Shown: positions 46,701 to 56,633 of the stretch, piece by piece
How positions within the stretch are numbered: the stretch's first letter is position 1
How the letters are laid out: each line of letters begins with the position of its first letter
Assembly (NCBI GenBank): GCA_013350335.1
Contig: CM023540.1
Span: 48,033,222 to 48,097,221, forward strand
Reading direction: 5' to 3'
DNA: 64,000 bases
Origin: Chimonanthus salicifolius
Taxonomy: Eukaryota; Streptophyta; Magnoliopsida; Laurales; Calycanthaceae
Position numbers and translations under genes: made by a program
The notes under the pieces: generated by a model
What the model was told of the DNA's origin: nothing
Seen by the model: only the letters and a program-made list of their open reading frames with translations
Database searches by the model: none

Positions 46701-47568
46701 AATTCAATGTTGATGTGGCAACAAGGGGAAATCAAGTCCGACGAGTATAGGCGGAGTGCTACACGATTGTAACGGGAGGACATCCATAGTTTTTTTCTGA
46801 ACCAATAGGCTGGAGGGACTCAAATGAGGTAGAACTTATCAGTATTAGGAAAGCCTTGTCCATGTGGTCTTCTATGGGAAGGGGGAAACTGATCATTAAA
46901 AGGGACTCTACAAACGCGATTAAGTGGGTGTCAGAATTAAAAGACCCCTATGGAAATTGATCACAATAGTGAGAAAAATCAAATCACTGTGTTTAGGAAG
47001 TGAGATTTCTTTAGTGACGGTCAGGAGATCTGCAAACGAGGTCGTTGATTTCTTTGCGAAGAATGGGATAGACTCCAATATTATCAGCTTGTTCAACCTC
47101 TGAGATTTCCTTAGGAGATGGAGTTTTTGTTCTGATAGTGGGATTTGCTTGAACCATTGTACTTTTTTCTTTTTCCTTTTACTTCTGGCTCTATTTGGGT
47201 TTACGCCTCTTAGACCCATTAGTGCTATTCTATAAACCTTATTATCATTAATATAATTATTCTCTTTGTTACTGCTAAAAAAAAAAAAATTCAATCCATC
47301 ACAAGTAGAACAGAAATTAATATTGTTTATTTTTTATAGGAATGGGTAACAAAGAAGAGTGGAATAGTCACCTGTAAATAGCAGTATAACTGACAGTGTC
47401 GGATAAGCAATCAGATTTACCAGGTTGCTGGAGATCTAACCATGCATCCACATCGACAGAGAACTTCTGACCTAGCTTCTTCTCCTCTACCTTCACCCCA
47501 TGAAATCCATGAAACATCAAACCCCTCAATATAAGTTTGTCTCCTTTGGGCAACTCCTCATCACCCAT
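34538..47568 (-). CDS. FOLB: Dihydroneopterin aldolase (folate biosynthesis), two coding exons
   Basis: Coding exons at 47568-47372 and 34766-34538 join through a split Ser codon (AG/GTGACT donor, GGCAG/C acceptor) into 141 residues. The enzyme cleaves 7,8-dihydroneopterin to 6-hydroxymethyl-7,8-dihydropterin and glycolaldehyde, a cytosolic step in plants. Recognisable parts are GDKLILRGLMFHGFHG, EEKKLGQKFSVDVDAW, DTVSYTAIYS, then NLLESVAHLIA with its conserved Glu, and AVRVKVGKPHVAVHG with the Lys of the active-site KP pair. The length fits plant FolB. No transit peptide is seen if the ATG at 47568 is used. A TTG-initiated extension to 47607 is open but would cross a probable 5'UTR splice acceptor at 47578-47577. 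The gene converges on the rhomboid gene, and all conserved residues are intact. Confidence 0.88.
35640..36900 (-). pseudogene. Copia remnant (protease to integrase) in the FOLB intron
   Basis: Read leftward: MDWVLD (protease region, DSGA lost) near 36.86 kb and GMGGDIHVETSM near 36.75 kb. Then come integrase core traces and DNMHQYISKEFEEYCKKQGI near 36.1 kb, where the integrase DNGxEF motif has Gly and Glu changed. A NNLLSVSSITKALNCSGSFF and LWHCRFSHLYYI pre-integrase segment lies at 35.93-35.73 kb. The order of pieces is disturbed, with the pre-integrase left of the integrase, so the element is rearranged as well as broken. Confidence 0.65.
36901..38756. other. Mixed retroelement debris, FOLB intron
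   Basis: 37240-37380 on the minus strand resembles a copia gag start (FSIVEIFMKPWKE). 37440-37640 has LTR-like features on the plus strand: TATATAAG near 37.55 kb, then AATAAA near 37.6 kb. 38381-38625 may be a gypsy polyprotein end (EDEFIPTQGK, or in another frame SRTSSFQP). None of these is secure. Confidence 0.35.
38757..40178 (-). mobile_element. TRIM-like element with ~337-bp terminal repeats
   Basis: Repeats 38757-39094 and 39842-40178 are about 95% alike (TGAT...GTCCA). On the minus strand the right repeat ends CTCTCGTATCA and is followed by ATTGGTTCAGAGCC, a primer site one base short of the usual TGGTATCAGAGCC. The internal ~750 bp is GA-rich and encodes nothing recognisable. No clear polypurine tract and no matching 5-bp target duplication were found (AAGGG versus CGTAA), so the ends may have rearranged. 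Confidence 0.7.
40840..41225. mobile_element. hAT-type MITE rich in CCCGACCCG palindromes
   Basis: The termini TAGGGCTGCAACT and AGTTGTAGCCCTA are inverted repeats with 12 of 13 matches. The flanks GTTGGACA and CTTGGACA form an 8-bp target duplication with one change, as expected for hAT elements. The inside is built of repeated ACCCGACCCGAATT and its complement, giving many possible hairpins. 386 bp, no transposase. Confidence 0.78.
41226..42009. other. Unassigned FOLB intron sequence
   Basis: Starts with a CCCAA/GGCCCA-rich stretch, then AT-rich DNA. The frame 41227-41445 is Lys/Pro/Ser-rich and looks non-genuine. Possible LTR debris; nothing firm. Confidence 0.35.
42010..42660 (-). pseudogene. 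Possible LINE ORF1 end and endonuclease start remnant
   Basis: The minus strand from 42660 reads MIQWNMKGLNG, like the start of a LINE endonuclease (NVRGLNG). A long broken frame to the left of it is unrecognised. Without a second domain the call is weak. Confidence 0.3.
42661..45343. other. FOLB intron: probable LTR-type sequence on the minus strand
   Basis: At 43480-43498 GGCTCTAATATCACTTGTTGG resembles a reversed primer site next to an LTR boundary (TGTTGGGGAATCC from 43494). The sequence to the right, up to about 45.29 kb, is AT-rich and non-coding. I did not find the partner LTR. 42770-42890 has repeated TTGACCAG motifs. Confidence 0.3.
45344..45668 (+). repeat. 161-bp tandem duplication within LINE6
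   Basis: GTCTGAAGTCGC(G/A)AACCAAAAG begins at 45344 and again at 45505. The two copies match with a few substitutions and a 4-nt insertion in the second. They encode the same LINE segment ([14 protein letters not shown]). Confidence 0.9.
45344..47290 (+). mobile_element. LINE6: 5'-truncated LINE with internal tandem duplication
   Basis: Encodes the ORF2 C-terminal half in broken frames: [11 protein letters not shown], then a zf-RVT region near 46.2-46.35 kb and RNase H traces near 46.70-47.05 kb (KFNVDVATRGN, VVDFFAKNG). The segment 45344-45504 is repeated at 45505-45668. The 3'UTR hairpin is at 47197-47217, and the end GTTACTGCTA plus an A tail is at 47277-47290. Inserted sense to the plus strand, 80 bp from the FOLB donor. 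Confidence 0.78.
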
Positions 47569-47576
47569 TGATGCAG
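47372..47576 (-). CDS. FOLB: FOLB first coding exon (ATG at 47568)
   Basis: The minus strand reads TATGTTCAG/CTGCATCAATGG, so an acceptor sits 8 nt upstream of the ATG. This suggests an intron in the 5'UTR. The exon carries the N-terminal half of the enzyme through SYTAIY and ends at the AG/GTGACT donor. The coding part is 47568-47372. Confidence 0.82.
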
Positions 47577-48817
47577 CTGAACATAATAAGCTTAGTTCAG
47601 GTCCCAACTAGTTGGAAGAGACGAAAGCAAATAAAAAACTAACGAAATAAACTCTTTTCAGATTCATGGAAAGGAAAGCACTACATGCTAGATAACTATT
47701 TCCCAATTAAAACTAAAATGGACTTAATAATTTTTATTAAGAATTATTAATATTTTCAAGAAAAATAACCTTCTTACCATGTGTCCTAATCACTATGAGA
47801 AATTGTCCATTCATTGTGAACCTGGTGACTAACTTTTTTATCGATCCTATATTTATACTGTTTTTTCTCACTTATTATCATCTCATAAATTAGATTTGTA
47901 TTCCATCTGAACTCATCTAGAGATACAGTCACCAACAGATTAAGTTCAAATCATGTCAATGATTAGGACATTTTAACTTTTAAAATATACTCAGAATGAT
48001 TTTTACCAAATTGATTGTCATGTTTCATATCAAGGATAGATCTATCAAATCTAATTCATTCTTGCTTTCTAATATAAACCATATGAAAAACTAATTATCT
48101 GGTTCACAATGGATAATTTCTCCAGTCACTAACATAACAGGGAAGTAACTTCTTGTAAAATAACTATTTTTAGCTAAAATATAAATGTGTTTGACAATTT
48201 TAAATGAAACAATTACTATCTACAAAAGAAAAAAAAAATTCTTCCACCTTTTACCCGGGTACTGTCACTTCCGTGCGTGTAAGACGTGAGTTTTGATTTG
48301 GACACCTGCGTTCTTAAGTTCTTATAACACGGGGCAGCAATCCACAAGAAAATAAAAAAAATTAGTATTTTCTGATTTTAGCCTTCTACAATAACTTTAC
48401 AACGTAATTTACAAAATTGTCATTCTACCTATTATATAATGAAAAAAAAAAAACGCTGAATTTCCCATTTTCTCACAGGTCGGTTGTCCAGTATTTAAAA
48501 AACCGAACGGCTGTACGGATAACATGGTTTTGATAGTTTCAATATCATCTTTACCCTCATCAATCTTTCTGGGTATCCATTGCTAATGGAAAAGGTCCAT
48601 CAATATTCCGTTCATCCACATGGGACCAACATTCGTCAACATGGATGGGGAAAACCTGATAAGGCAGGGACTGGTGCATGCTCTAGACTCTAGTATAAAA
48701 TTGGGATTTGGAAACCCTTGCTTTTTAAGGCATCGGTTTCTTCTCTAAAAGTTAAAAGAAGGAAAGATGTGGCCATTTCGCAAGTTAAGAAGAAGAAGAA
48801 GAAGAGATTTATGTTAC
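47577..48817 (-). other. Presumed FOLB 5'UTR intron
   Basis: AT-rich, no coding signal. It is bounded by the candidate donor at 48817-48816 and the acceptor at 47578-47577. No transposon recognised. Confidence 0.35.
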
Positions 48818-48970
48818 CGTTGAGTAGGAAGGTGACGTAGAGAGCGAGAGAGGAATGGAATACTACCGTTTCCTTGAAGAATTGCAGGGAGAGAGAACGG
48901 CTTCTAGTTGCAAGGGAGGCGACCTGGCGAACAGAGTGGGAGAATTATCGTGAGAAATGCTTGTCCGTTT
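48818..48970 (-). promoter_or_regulatory. Candidate FOLB 5'UTR exon and start region
   Basis: The minus strand has a CT-rich stretch ending CTACTCAACG/GTAACA, a good donor. It would splice over about 1.24 kb to the acceptor at 47578-47577. The CT-rich leader (CTCTCTCTCCCTGC, CTCTCGCTCTC) is common in plant 5'UTRs. The upstream limit near 48970 is a guess. Confidence 0.4.
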
Positions 48971-49559
48971 CCTTAAATGACTAGTGGCTTCAAATGGTTG
49001 CTAGCATACACGTGTCCGGGCTTTAGCCCGGCCCGAACAATGAGTTTTGAGAGAAAATTTACTCCACAATTTTTTTAACCAATGTATTTAGATTTTTTAA
49101 CTATTTGATTAATTTTTGGAAGATGGGTAATCCTTCTTATCTTCATATATCAAATAATTTTACAAAAAATGACTTTTTAGGATGGTGCTAAAATCAAACT
49201 CAGGACTTTTATTTTTTGAAGTGACTTTCTAACCATCACTATTATTTTTTAAGTATCTACTATTTTTTAAATTTTAATTGAAAAATTAATTCTAACCACT
49301 TTAATTTAAAAAGATTTGATGCCTGGTCATTTGATCATAAAGATCGAGTGATTAGAAAATGATTTTTGAGATGAAATTCTTTTAATATATGTAAAATTAG
49401 ATTTTAAAATTATCAAAAATAAAACAAAAATAGTATCATATACAACCTTGTAATATAATAAACGGGTCTTAACGGGTTATGTAAAAGTCTGACCTCGACC
49501 TTCGAAAAAAAATATCGTTCAAATCCATTTATTTAAAATATCATGTTAGATTATGACAT
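48971..49559. other. FOLB upstream region
   Basis: AT-rich DNA between the FOLB start region and copia A. It would hold the FOLB promoter. No gene or element recognised. Confidence 0.35.
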
Positions 49560-50421
49560 ATTAAAAAAAAATGTCTAGATTAGCAAGTGAAAGAATGTCA
49601 AGTTCATTGGCCAAAATTTTGCTACTTTCTTGTGAATCTTGTGTTTCTTGGAAAAGCAACTCGAAAACTTTTCCATAAAGCAACTGGTCTCATGGTTTAT
49701 TGTTCAGACATTTGTAGACGTATAAATGTTCAAAATAGACAAGAAACTCATTATTTCGTAATGTTTATTGATGATTACTTTTGTTTTAAGTTATTTATAT
49801 TTGATTTCTCACAAATCTATAGATAATTTAGAAGTTGAAAATCAACTTAATAGAAAAAATAAGATACTCGGGACAATAGATGTGGTGAGTATACATTTGA
49901 AATTTTCAAAGAATTTGTGAAAAAACAAGTAATTAAAGGAAATTAACAATGGCTTACGCTCCACATCAAAATGGAGAGGCAAAGAGGAGTCCAAGTTTAT
50001 TGGTCATGCTGGGATCCACGATGGCGCACGAAAATCTTTTTGACTTCATTTTGGAGAGATGCACAATTAACAATTGTTTATATTGTTAATAGAGACTCTT
50101 TCGAATCAGGCCAAAAACTTATGAGCTATGGCCTAATCGAGATATACGTAAAATAGAAAAACAGAAGATATAGAATATTTTTGTCTGTTATTTTGAACTA
50201 TCAAAGGAAATTTTTTATAATTTAAGTGCATGGGTAGAGAGGTTTACACATACTTTGAAGATCAGTTAGGTGTTAAAGTCTGGATGGATAGAAAGACTTA
50301 CACATATTCTGAAGATTAGTCAAGTACTCTAAGAAATTTAGACACTCTAGTAAAAAAAAATTAAAGGAAAATATTTTATTCCATGAAACTTCAAGCGGTA
50401 AGCTAATTGAAATCGAGTCAA

Positions 50422-50619
50422 TTGATGTTGATTTTTTTGAGTTTAGATAGCCAGATAAAATGAAAACAAGATTGTCAATTGAACTTTTTGAAACTGGTGA
50501 TGAATTCTATTATTAATAGAAATACTCAAATTGTTGTAGAAGGTAAATTAATGAAAACATTCTTCTCAGAATTGCACATGGACATATATTCCTCGGAAAT
50601 ATTTTGAAATTGAAGGAGA
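50422..50619 (+). repeat. Left copy of the 198-bp direct repeat flanking the pararetrovirus
   Basis: Runs from TTGATGTTGATTTTTTTGAG to TTGAAATTGAAGGAGA. It matches 56403-56600 with no gap and three substitutions. The sequence belongs to copia A, not to the virus. Confidence 0.95.
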
Positions 50620-51868
50620 TTCCTTTTCTACTTCTTTTTCTTTTCCTTTGTCTTTTGCTGAAGAATACCAAAACTTTCCACCACGAAGGTATTCTGTAAC
50701 TGAGCCATCGGGATTAACATGAGAGTCAGGGTCCCATCGAGGATGAAGATCTTCAAGGGGCACAACTTCATCATCAAGATTTTCTTCTGGATCATGATTA
50801 CTATCCCAATCATTATCACCAACTTTTTCTTTGGAGATACTCTTCTAAAATTTGTTTAAACTTTTCTTCAAAATTGACGGAGTCAACAGACATGTCCATT
50901 GGCTTAGGAGATTTTTCTCGAGCAATTTCTTTGGCAATCTTTTTGGCTAAGAGATCCGCCATGACCATTTCATTCTCAAAACGATTTTCTTCAGGAAGAG
51001 GAATTTCTTCTTTAACAGGAGGAGATATTTGATTCAGAATTCTCTCATAAGTATCATTTTCAATCTTAGGCCACCACTTTTGGTAAAAAGTCTGATAAAA
51101 ATATGGTAAACCATATAAGTCCTTTTTTACTTCAAACTTCCATTGAAAAATATAAGGGATATGAAATTTAGCAAAGAAGCAAAGCATATTGATAGATTCA
51201 CATGGAACATTTTCTTCAACTTGAGAGAACTTAATAAACAAATAATGAAAATTATCAGGAAGGATTTTCTGAGAAGCACCAAAATATGACCACCAAGTGG
51301 AGAGAAACCAGGATAGGAAATTATGATGAATTGGAGTGACATCAGGGCTTTCTTCTTTAAATCTGATGAACCAGGAATGATTATACTGGCGATTTTGCCA
51401 CATCAAAGCAAATTTCCAGGCATCAATATAGTCCCAATAATTAAAGAACTCAGTCGAATTGTATAATTTGACTGAGTTTGTCATGTACAAGGGACCATCC
51501 CAATCTTCCTCAGTAAGGATTTTGAGAATAGTGAACTTTGAGTAAGTGATGATACCATTTGCATTCTTATTGTGGAAGATGATGACATTTTTCGTCTGAT
51601 GTAAAATATTGAGATACCAATCTCTGATTTTCCTTTTATCAGGAGAATAATAATGAAGCCCCTTGCCAAAGAGAAAGTAAACATTATCTTCAACAGATCT
51701 TTCTTCCATAAGACAATCTGAAGTAACAAGAATTCTGTTACTAGTGTAAAGATATAATTCTGATTGACTTGGGTCTTTTGTTGGAGTAAAACCCTTTTGG
51801 CTTTTTTCTTGATCTGTCAATTTCTCTTGCCCTTTTTTCTTCATAAGCGGGGAAGAGCTACTTGCCAT
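50620..51868 (-). pseudogene. Pararetroviral second ORF, function unknown
   Basis: The ATG at 51868 begins MASSSSPLMKKKGQ and overlaps the pol stop by 11 nt. The frame is open to 50816 (about 350 residues). It then needs a one-base shift to go on into PLEDLHPRWDPDSHVNPDGS, which ends at the insert boundary. The middle is unusually rich in Trp, Tyr and Phe (HNFLSWFLSTWWSYFGASQK). The C-terminal part is charged, with likely coiled-coil character. I do not recognise a domain; similar proteins follow pol in some endogenous plant pararetroviruses. Confidence 0.6.
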
Positions 51869-54420
51869 TTTGTCGTCCCTAAAGAAATTCTCTAGTAAGA
51901 AAGATAGGGAAAGAGTTAGAATTTCCATTAATAAATTCAATTTTAAATTCAAAAACTGATAAAATAGCTTACCATCTAGCAAATATTTGCTTAGAGATAA
52001 GATTTTTGACATCTTTTTCCAGAATTTCTTTTGCTGCTTTAGCATCCACTCTGATGAGAAATTCTTTGTTCAATAATTCATGTTAGAATTTCGTCACACA
52101 AATAACTATGGTAAGAACTTCCTTTTTTATGGTTGAATATTTCTTTTGTGCTTCATTCCATAATCCAGAATTAAATCTTATTAATTCTTCTTTTGAGTCT
52201 TTCCGTTGTAAGAGGATTCCACCATATCCGACATCAGAGGCATCAGTTTGAACTATTTTAATAGCTTCTGGGTCAGATAGACATCTATAAGGAAGATTTT
52301 TAACTCTTTCTTTAATCTTTTTTACTGCATTAGTATGATGGATAGACCATTCCTGAAGATTTTTCTTCAACCTTTCTTGGAGAAGTTTTCTATCTTTTGC
52401 CAAATCTTGACAGAAAAATCCAACATAATTTAGACATCCAAGAAATCTTTGTAGCATATTTTTATCCTTAATTTCATTTGGAAATTCATCAGCAAATTGA
52501 ATAACTTTATTAGTTGGAGTTATTTTTATGTCTTGGATCTCAAATCCTAAGAATCGAATTTTTTGCTGAAAAAGATTCATTTTTCTTTTAGATAAAGCCA
52601 ATCCATTTTCTTTTACGACTCTTTTGAAAATACCCAAATATTTCCAATGTTGTAACACAGATTCTGAGAAGATAAGAATATCATCAATGTAAACAATGGC
52701 AAACTGGGTGTAAGACGAGAAAATATTATTTATAATATTCTGAAATTCAGACGGAGCATTTTTCAATCCGAAAGGCATAACATTCCATTCATAATGCCCC
52801 ATTGGAACAGTGAATGCAGTTTTATATCTATCTTCTTCTTTTATTTGGATCTGCCAAAATCCTGATTTTAAATCAAATTTTGAGAATATTTTGGCATTGT
52901 TTAATCTGTTTAGCAAATCCTGAGCATTAGGCAAAGGATACCTAATAGATTGAAGAACTTTGTTTAAAGGTTTATAATTGATTACCAATCTTGGAACTCC
53001 TCTTTCGATTTCAGCGACATTTTCAACATAAAATGTCGTACAGCTCCAAGGGGATTTGCTTTTTCTAATTAATCCTTTCTTCAGAAGATCATTGATTTCT
53101 TCTTAGCAAAGCTTTAAATGAGCAGCATCCATTTGAGATGGACGAGCTTTAGTAGGAATATCCTTTTCATTAGAATCTTTTACATATGGTAAACCTTCTA
53201 TGTGTCTTTTTCTATTCCAAAAGGCTGATGGTAATTTAGAACAACATTCTTCTTTAATCTGTTTGGTGAATTCTTCTAATTTTGTTTTAAATTATTTTTT
53301 CTCTAATTCTTTTGTCATTTGGACACATTTAATTTCATTTTTTAATCTATGTATATAATTTTCTCTTGTGGCAATAACCTGATTTATCCTTTGGATTTTT
53401 GTCTCACAAGGATCATCTATAAAATCAAGATTTACTTCAATCCCTTTGATATTTGTAGAAATTCCTTTTCTTATTACAGAAAAGGGTTGGATTTGAAGAA
53501 TAAATGGGGATTCAAGGAGTACATCGTTAACAATATCTTCTGAAATAATAAAGGGTGAAGTAACACAGACTCCTTTTATACAAACATGAACATTTGGGAT
53601 TTTTCTTTCTATGGAAAAAGTCGTTTCATTAGCAGCAGAAACAAACTGTTTTGATTCACTTGTAAATTCAATAGGAACGATTCCAAGTCTGATAACATTT
53701 AAGTCTGCATCAGTGTCAATTATGGCATTAACAATCTTCTCAAAGTTTTTTATTTTTATTTTTACCTGAACTCTCCACTGTTGGTAAATACATTTTGTAG
53801 GAATTACACCAGTAGAGATTTTACTAATTTCTCCTTTAATTCTTTGGACAAATTTTTCTTCATCATATTTTTCAATAGCACCATCATTTTCTAACCAAGT
53901 TGACCTTTCATCAAGCTTATTTTGTTTTTTGGTTAACTCTATCTTTAATTCTCGAAGTTCTCTCTTTTAATCATTTAATTCTCTTTATAAGTCTGAGAGA
54001 GTTAAGGGTTTATATATAGTATGTTTCTTTCTCTTTTATCCTTTTTGGATAATATGGTGTTTTGTTACCATTTTCATCTTCTTCAAAGGAAATGTTTGGT
54101 TGTGAACTTTCTCCTCCTTCTTCTCCTCCTCCCAATTTTGAAATTTGATTTAAAAATTGAACTTTTTTCTCTGGATCGGGTATATTATCAACCATTTCTA
54201 GAAGTAATTTTTGAGGGGCAGTGATGACACGAATGTGGATACCAAGATCTTCATCAGATGGTATCGACCATTCTCCATCAGTTTCTTCATCATCTGAATG
54301 ACATGTACATGATTGGAATTGTTTGATGAGCTGAACCTGAGGACTATTTTCTTCAATGTCAGTTGATGAATCAGATTCATATTTTCTTCTTCTGAAGAAG
54401 AACTTGAATCAGATTGTTTT
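51858..54420 (-). pseudogene. Pararetroviral pol (protease, RT, RNase H), broken
   Basis: The protease motif near 53.72 kb reads IIDTDADLNVI, with Asp in place of the Gly of the DTGA active site. RT spans about 53.17-52.4 kb. Its longest open piece is 52988-52083, with VPMGHYEWNVMPFGLKNAPS and the catalytic IVYIDDILIF near 52.69 kb intact. RNase H begins VQTDASDVGYGGILL near 52.25 kb. After a stop at 52083 it continues as VDAKAAKEILEKDV and FLTREFL and ends at TAG 51860-51858. Other stops lie in the N-terminal half (near 53.1 and 53.3 kb). YIDD is kept but the protein cannot be made whole. Confidence 0.8.
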
Positions 54421-54422
54421 TT

Positions 54423-56395
54423 TTAAGTATTTTCGTCATCATTTTTTGTATTGATTTTTCTAAGTTTCTTTTTAGAGGGATTTTCTTTTTTAAAGCATTT
54501 ACTTGAATAATTACCCTTTTTCCTGCAAGGATAACAAGTCGGAACATTTTCTTTTATATATTTCTTTTTGAAATATTTTCTAGATTTTTTTTTGAATGGG
54601 ATGAGTTCATCGGATTTTCTCCTTTTTTTATATCTTCTGGGTTTATACTTTCTTACTATTTTGTTTCTTCTATCTGGAGTAAATCTAGAACGCGAAGGTT
54701 TTCTCTTTGATTCAGGTGTTTGGTCTAAACCAAAGTGGAAACAAAAATCTCCTAATTCTGTATCTCTAGAATATTTTCTCATTTTTTCAGCTTGTTTACT
54801 GATCTTTAAATCAGTATAAAGATTCATACCAACTTTGTTAATTCTTTGTATAATTCTTCCGAACGTCAGCAAACTGTAATTAATAGTACCATGCATGTCT
54901 TCTCTCAAGGAGTTACGCACCTTTTCGGCAAATAAGGGTGGTAATCCTGAAAGAAATCTTTTTTTCCAAATATCGGAATTACAATCATTTAGTTGGTAGA
55001 CTTTTGACAAGAATACATCTCTATACCAACGAAATTCTCCTAAATTTCTACATCTCAAGCGATGTAGTTGCTGTCTATTTTTCTCTTTAATTAGAGCAAT
55101 TCCTCCAGTAAATTCATTGAGGATGCATAGAAGCAGGACACTAACACAATCAGATTGAGTTTCCCAATTATTAGGGATTTGACTAATACCTGCTTCAAGC
55201 TTAACATTGGGGTCAATTAAGTTTCCTGTAGTTTTGTCTCTATAAAGGATTCTTCCAAATTCATCCATTTTGACAGCACTCTCTATTTCAAGTCTTTGAG
55301 CTCCAGTTAATCCATAATTCCATTATCCTCTTAATATTCCATTGAAAGAGGTGGTTATCATCAGAAAGATATTTCTTGGAGTATTTCCTCTAACTTCACA
55401 GGCATTACAGTATATTAACATACTGTGAACCATTTGGACGATTTGATATTCTGTTAATCCATCTAAGTTCCACTCATATAAAGAATTTCCTGAATAGGTT
55501 AATTCTGAGGTGTAAGTGTATGGAGCTTCTTCGAGTTGTAGATCAACAGGGGTTGGTGTAGGATAATAATTCTTTGTCTCTGGCAATTTTACCTGAGGAT
55601 TCCATTTCTTTAGACGATTTATTAATAAATCTTCTGAAGTAAAGACTCTAAGGATGCTGAATCATTTTCCTCCCATATTGAGGCTTTCCATCCTATTGGA
55701 TAATTTTTTTTACATTTCGTCTGTCATTGTGAATAGTCCCTCTTGCAAAATAATTCCTTTAGGTAATTGTCTGGGAACATATACTGCATTGCCAGAGCTT
55801 TCTTCTAATTTTTCTTCTTTATCTTTATTGAATTCGGGTTTTAATTTGATTGTTCTTTCTATTCGATCTGTTTGTTCTCCAACGATTAATAGACATAGAT
55901 TGGTGTAATTATTTTGTTCAATTATATCTTCAATACCTGTACCTATGTCTCTAGCATTTGGGTCTTATTTTGATTCATAAATAGATGCATTTTTTACAGG
56001 CATCGCATAATTCTTGGTTTCTGTATTAGGGACAGAAATATCAAGTTTCTTCCAAAGTGGGTGAGACTTATCAACTTCTTTTCCTTCAGTGTCTTTCCAG
56101 GTTCTTGTTGTCTTTCTTATAACTCTTATTTGTTCTGGGCTTTGAGTTTCTTTTTCTTTGATTTTCCTTTTTCTAAAATATTCCATGAACCAATCAAAGA
56201 AAGATATATTTCTTTATTCTTCCTCCATTTGAAAATACCATAATTTTCTCATCTTATCCTTTTCTTCTGTGTTAAACTTTTTAAAGAACCAATCTTTTAA
56301 AGGATGATTTTTCAAATTTTCTCTAAGATATGGTTTATCAATTTGAAATTTTTTAACAGGTATTTCTTCTGGCTTTTGAATACTAACCATTCTTA
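54423..56395 (-). pseudogene. Pararetroviral coat-protein region
   Basis: From about 56395 leftward the frame is cut by stops near 56.22, 55.97, 55.70-55.66 and 55.32 kb. The last segment, 55268-54423 (281 codons), is intact. It contains LGEFRWYRDVFLSKVYQL and FLSGLPPLFAEKVRN, the conserved pattern of caulimovirid coat proteins. A very basic tail follows, with a zinc knuckle CYPCRKKGNYSSKC near 54.53 kb. The usual His of the knuckle is Asn, so metal binding is doubtful. The N-terminal part probably corresponds to the linker between movement and coat domains. Confidence 0.7.
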
Positions 56396-56402
56396 TGGCT
56401 CC

Positions 56403-56600
56403 TTGATGTTGATTTCTTTGAGTTTAGATAGCCAGATAAAATGAAAACAAGAGTGTCAATTGAACTTTTTGAAACTGGTGATGAATTCTATTATTAATAG
56501 AAATACTCAAATTGTTGTAGAAGGTAAATTAATGAAAACATTCTTCCCAGAATTGCACATGGACATATATTCCTCGGAAATATTTTGAAATTGAAGGAGA
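56403..56600 (+). repeat. Right copy of the 198-bp direct repeat
   Basis: The same copia A segment as 50422-50619. Only this copy continues into the following copia A sequence (ATCTTTCAAGTG), while only the left copy is preceded by genuine copia A sequence. The target segment was therefore duplicated when the virus inserted. Confidence 0.95.
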
Positions 56601-56633
56601 ATCTTTCAAGTGTATTTCAATGGATGATGATGA

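Larger units (their letters stand above)
50620..56402 (-). mobile_element. Endogenous pararetrovirus (Caulimoviridae-type), degenerate and partial
   Basis: A 5.78-kb minus-strand insert encoding, in order, a coat-protein region, aspartic protease, reverse transcriptase, RNase H, and a second downstream ORF. No integrase and no LTR are present, as expected for a plant pararetrovirus that integrated by host repair. The order with pol ahead of a separate ORF of unknown function recalls florendoviruses, but I cannot fix the genus. The movement protein that should precede the coat region is absent, so the insert is partial. Stops and frameshifts interrupt every major frame; it is a dead copy. Confidence 0.85.

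Noticed and set aside
47569..47607. N-terminal extension of FOLB from a TTG codon
   Set aside because: TTG is an unlikely start, and the stretch contains a good splice acceptor just before the ATG.
54568..54819. Hydrophobic plus-strand ORF that could look like a membrane protein
   Set aside because: It is the complement of the Lys/Arg-rich viral coat tail.
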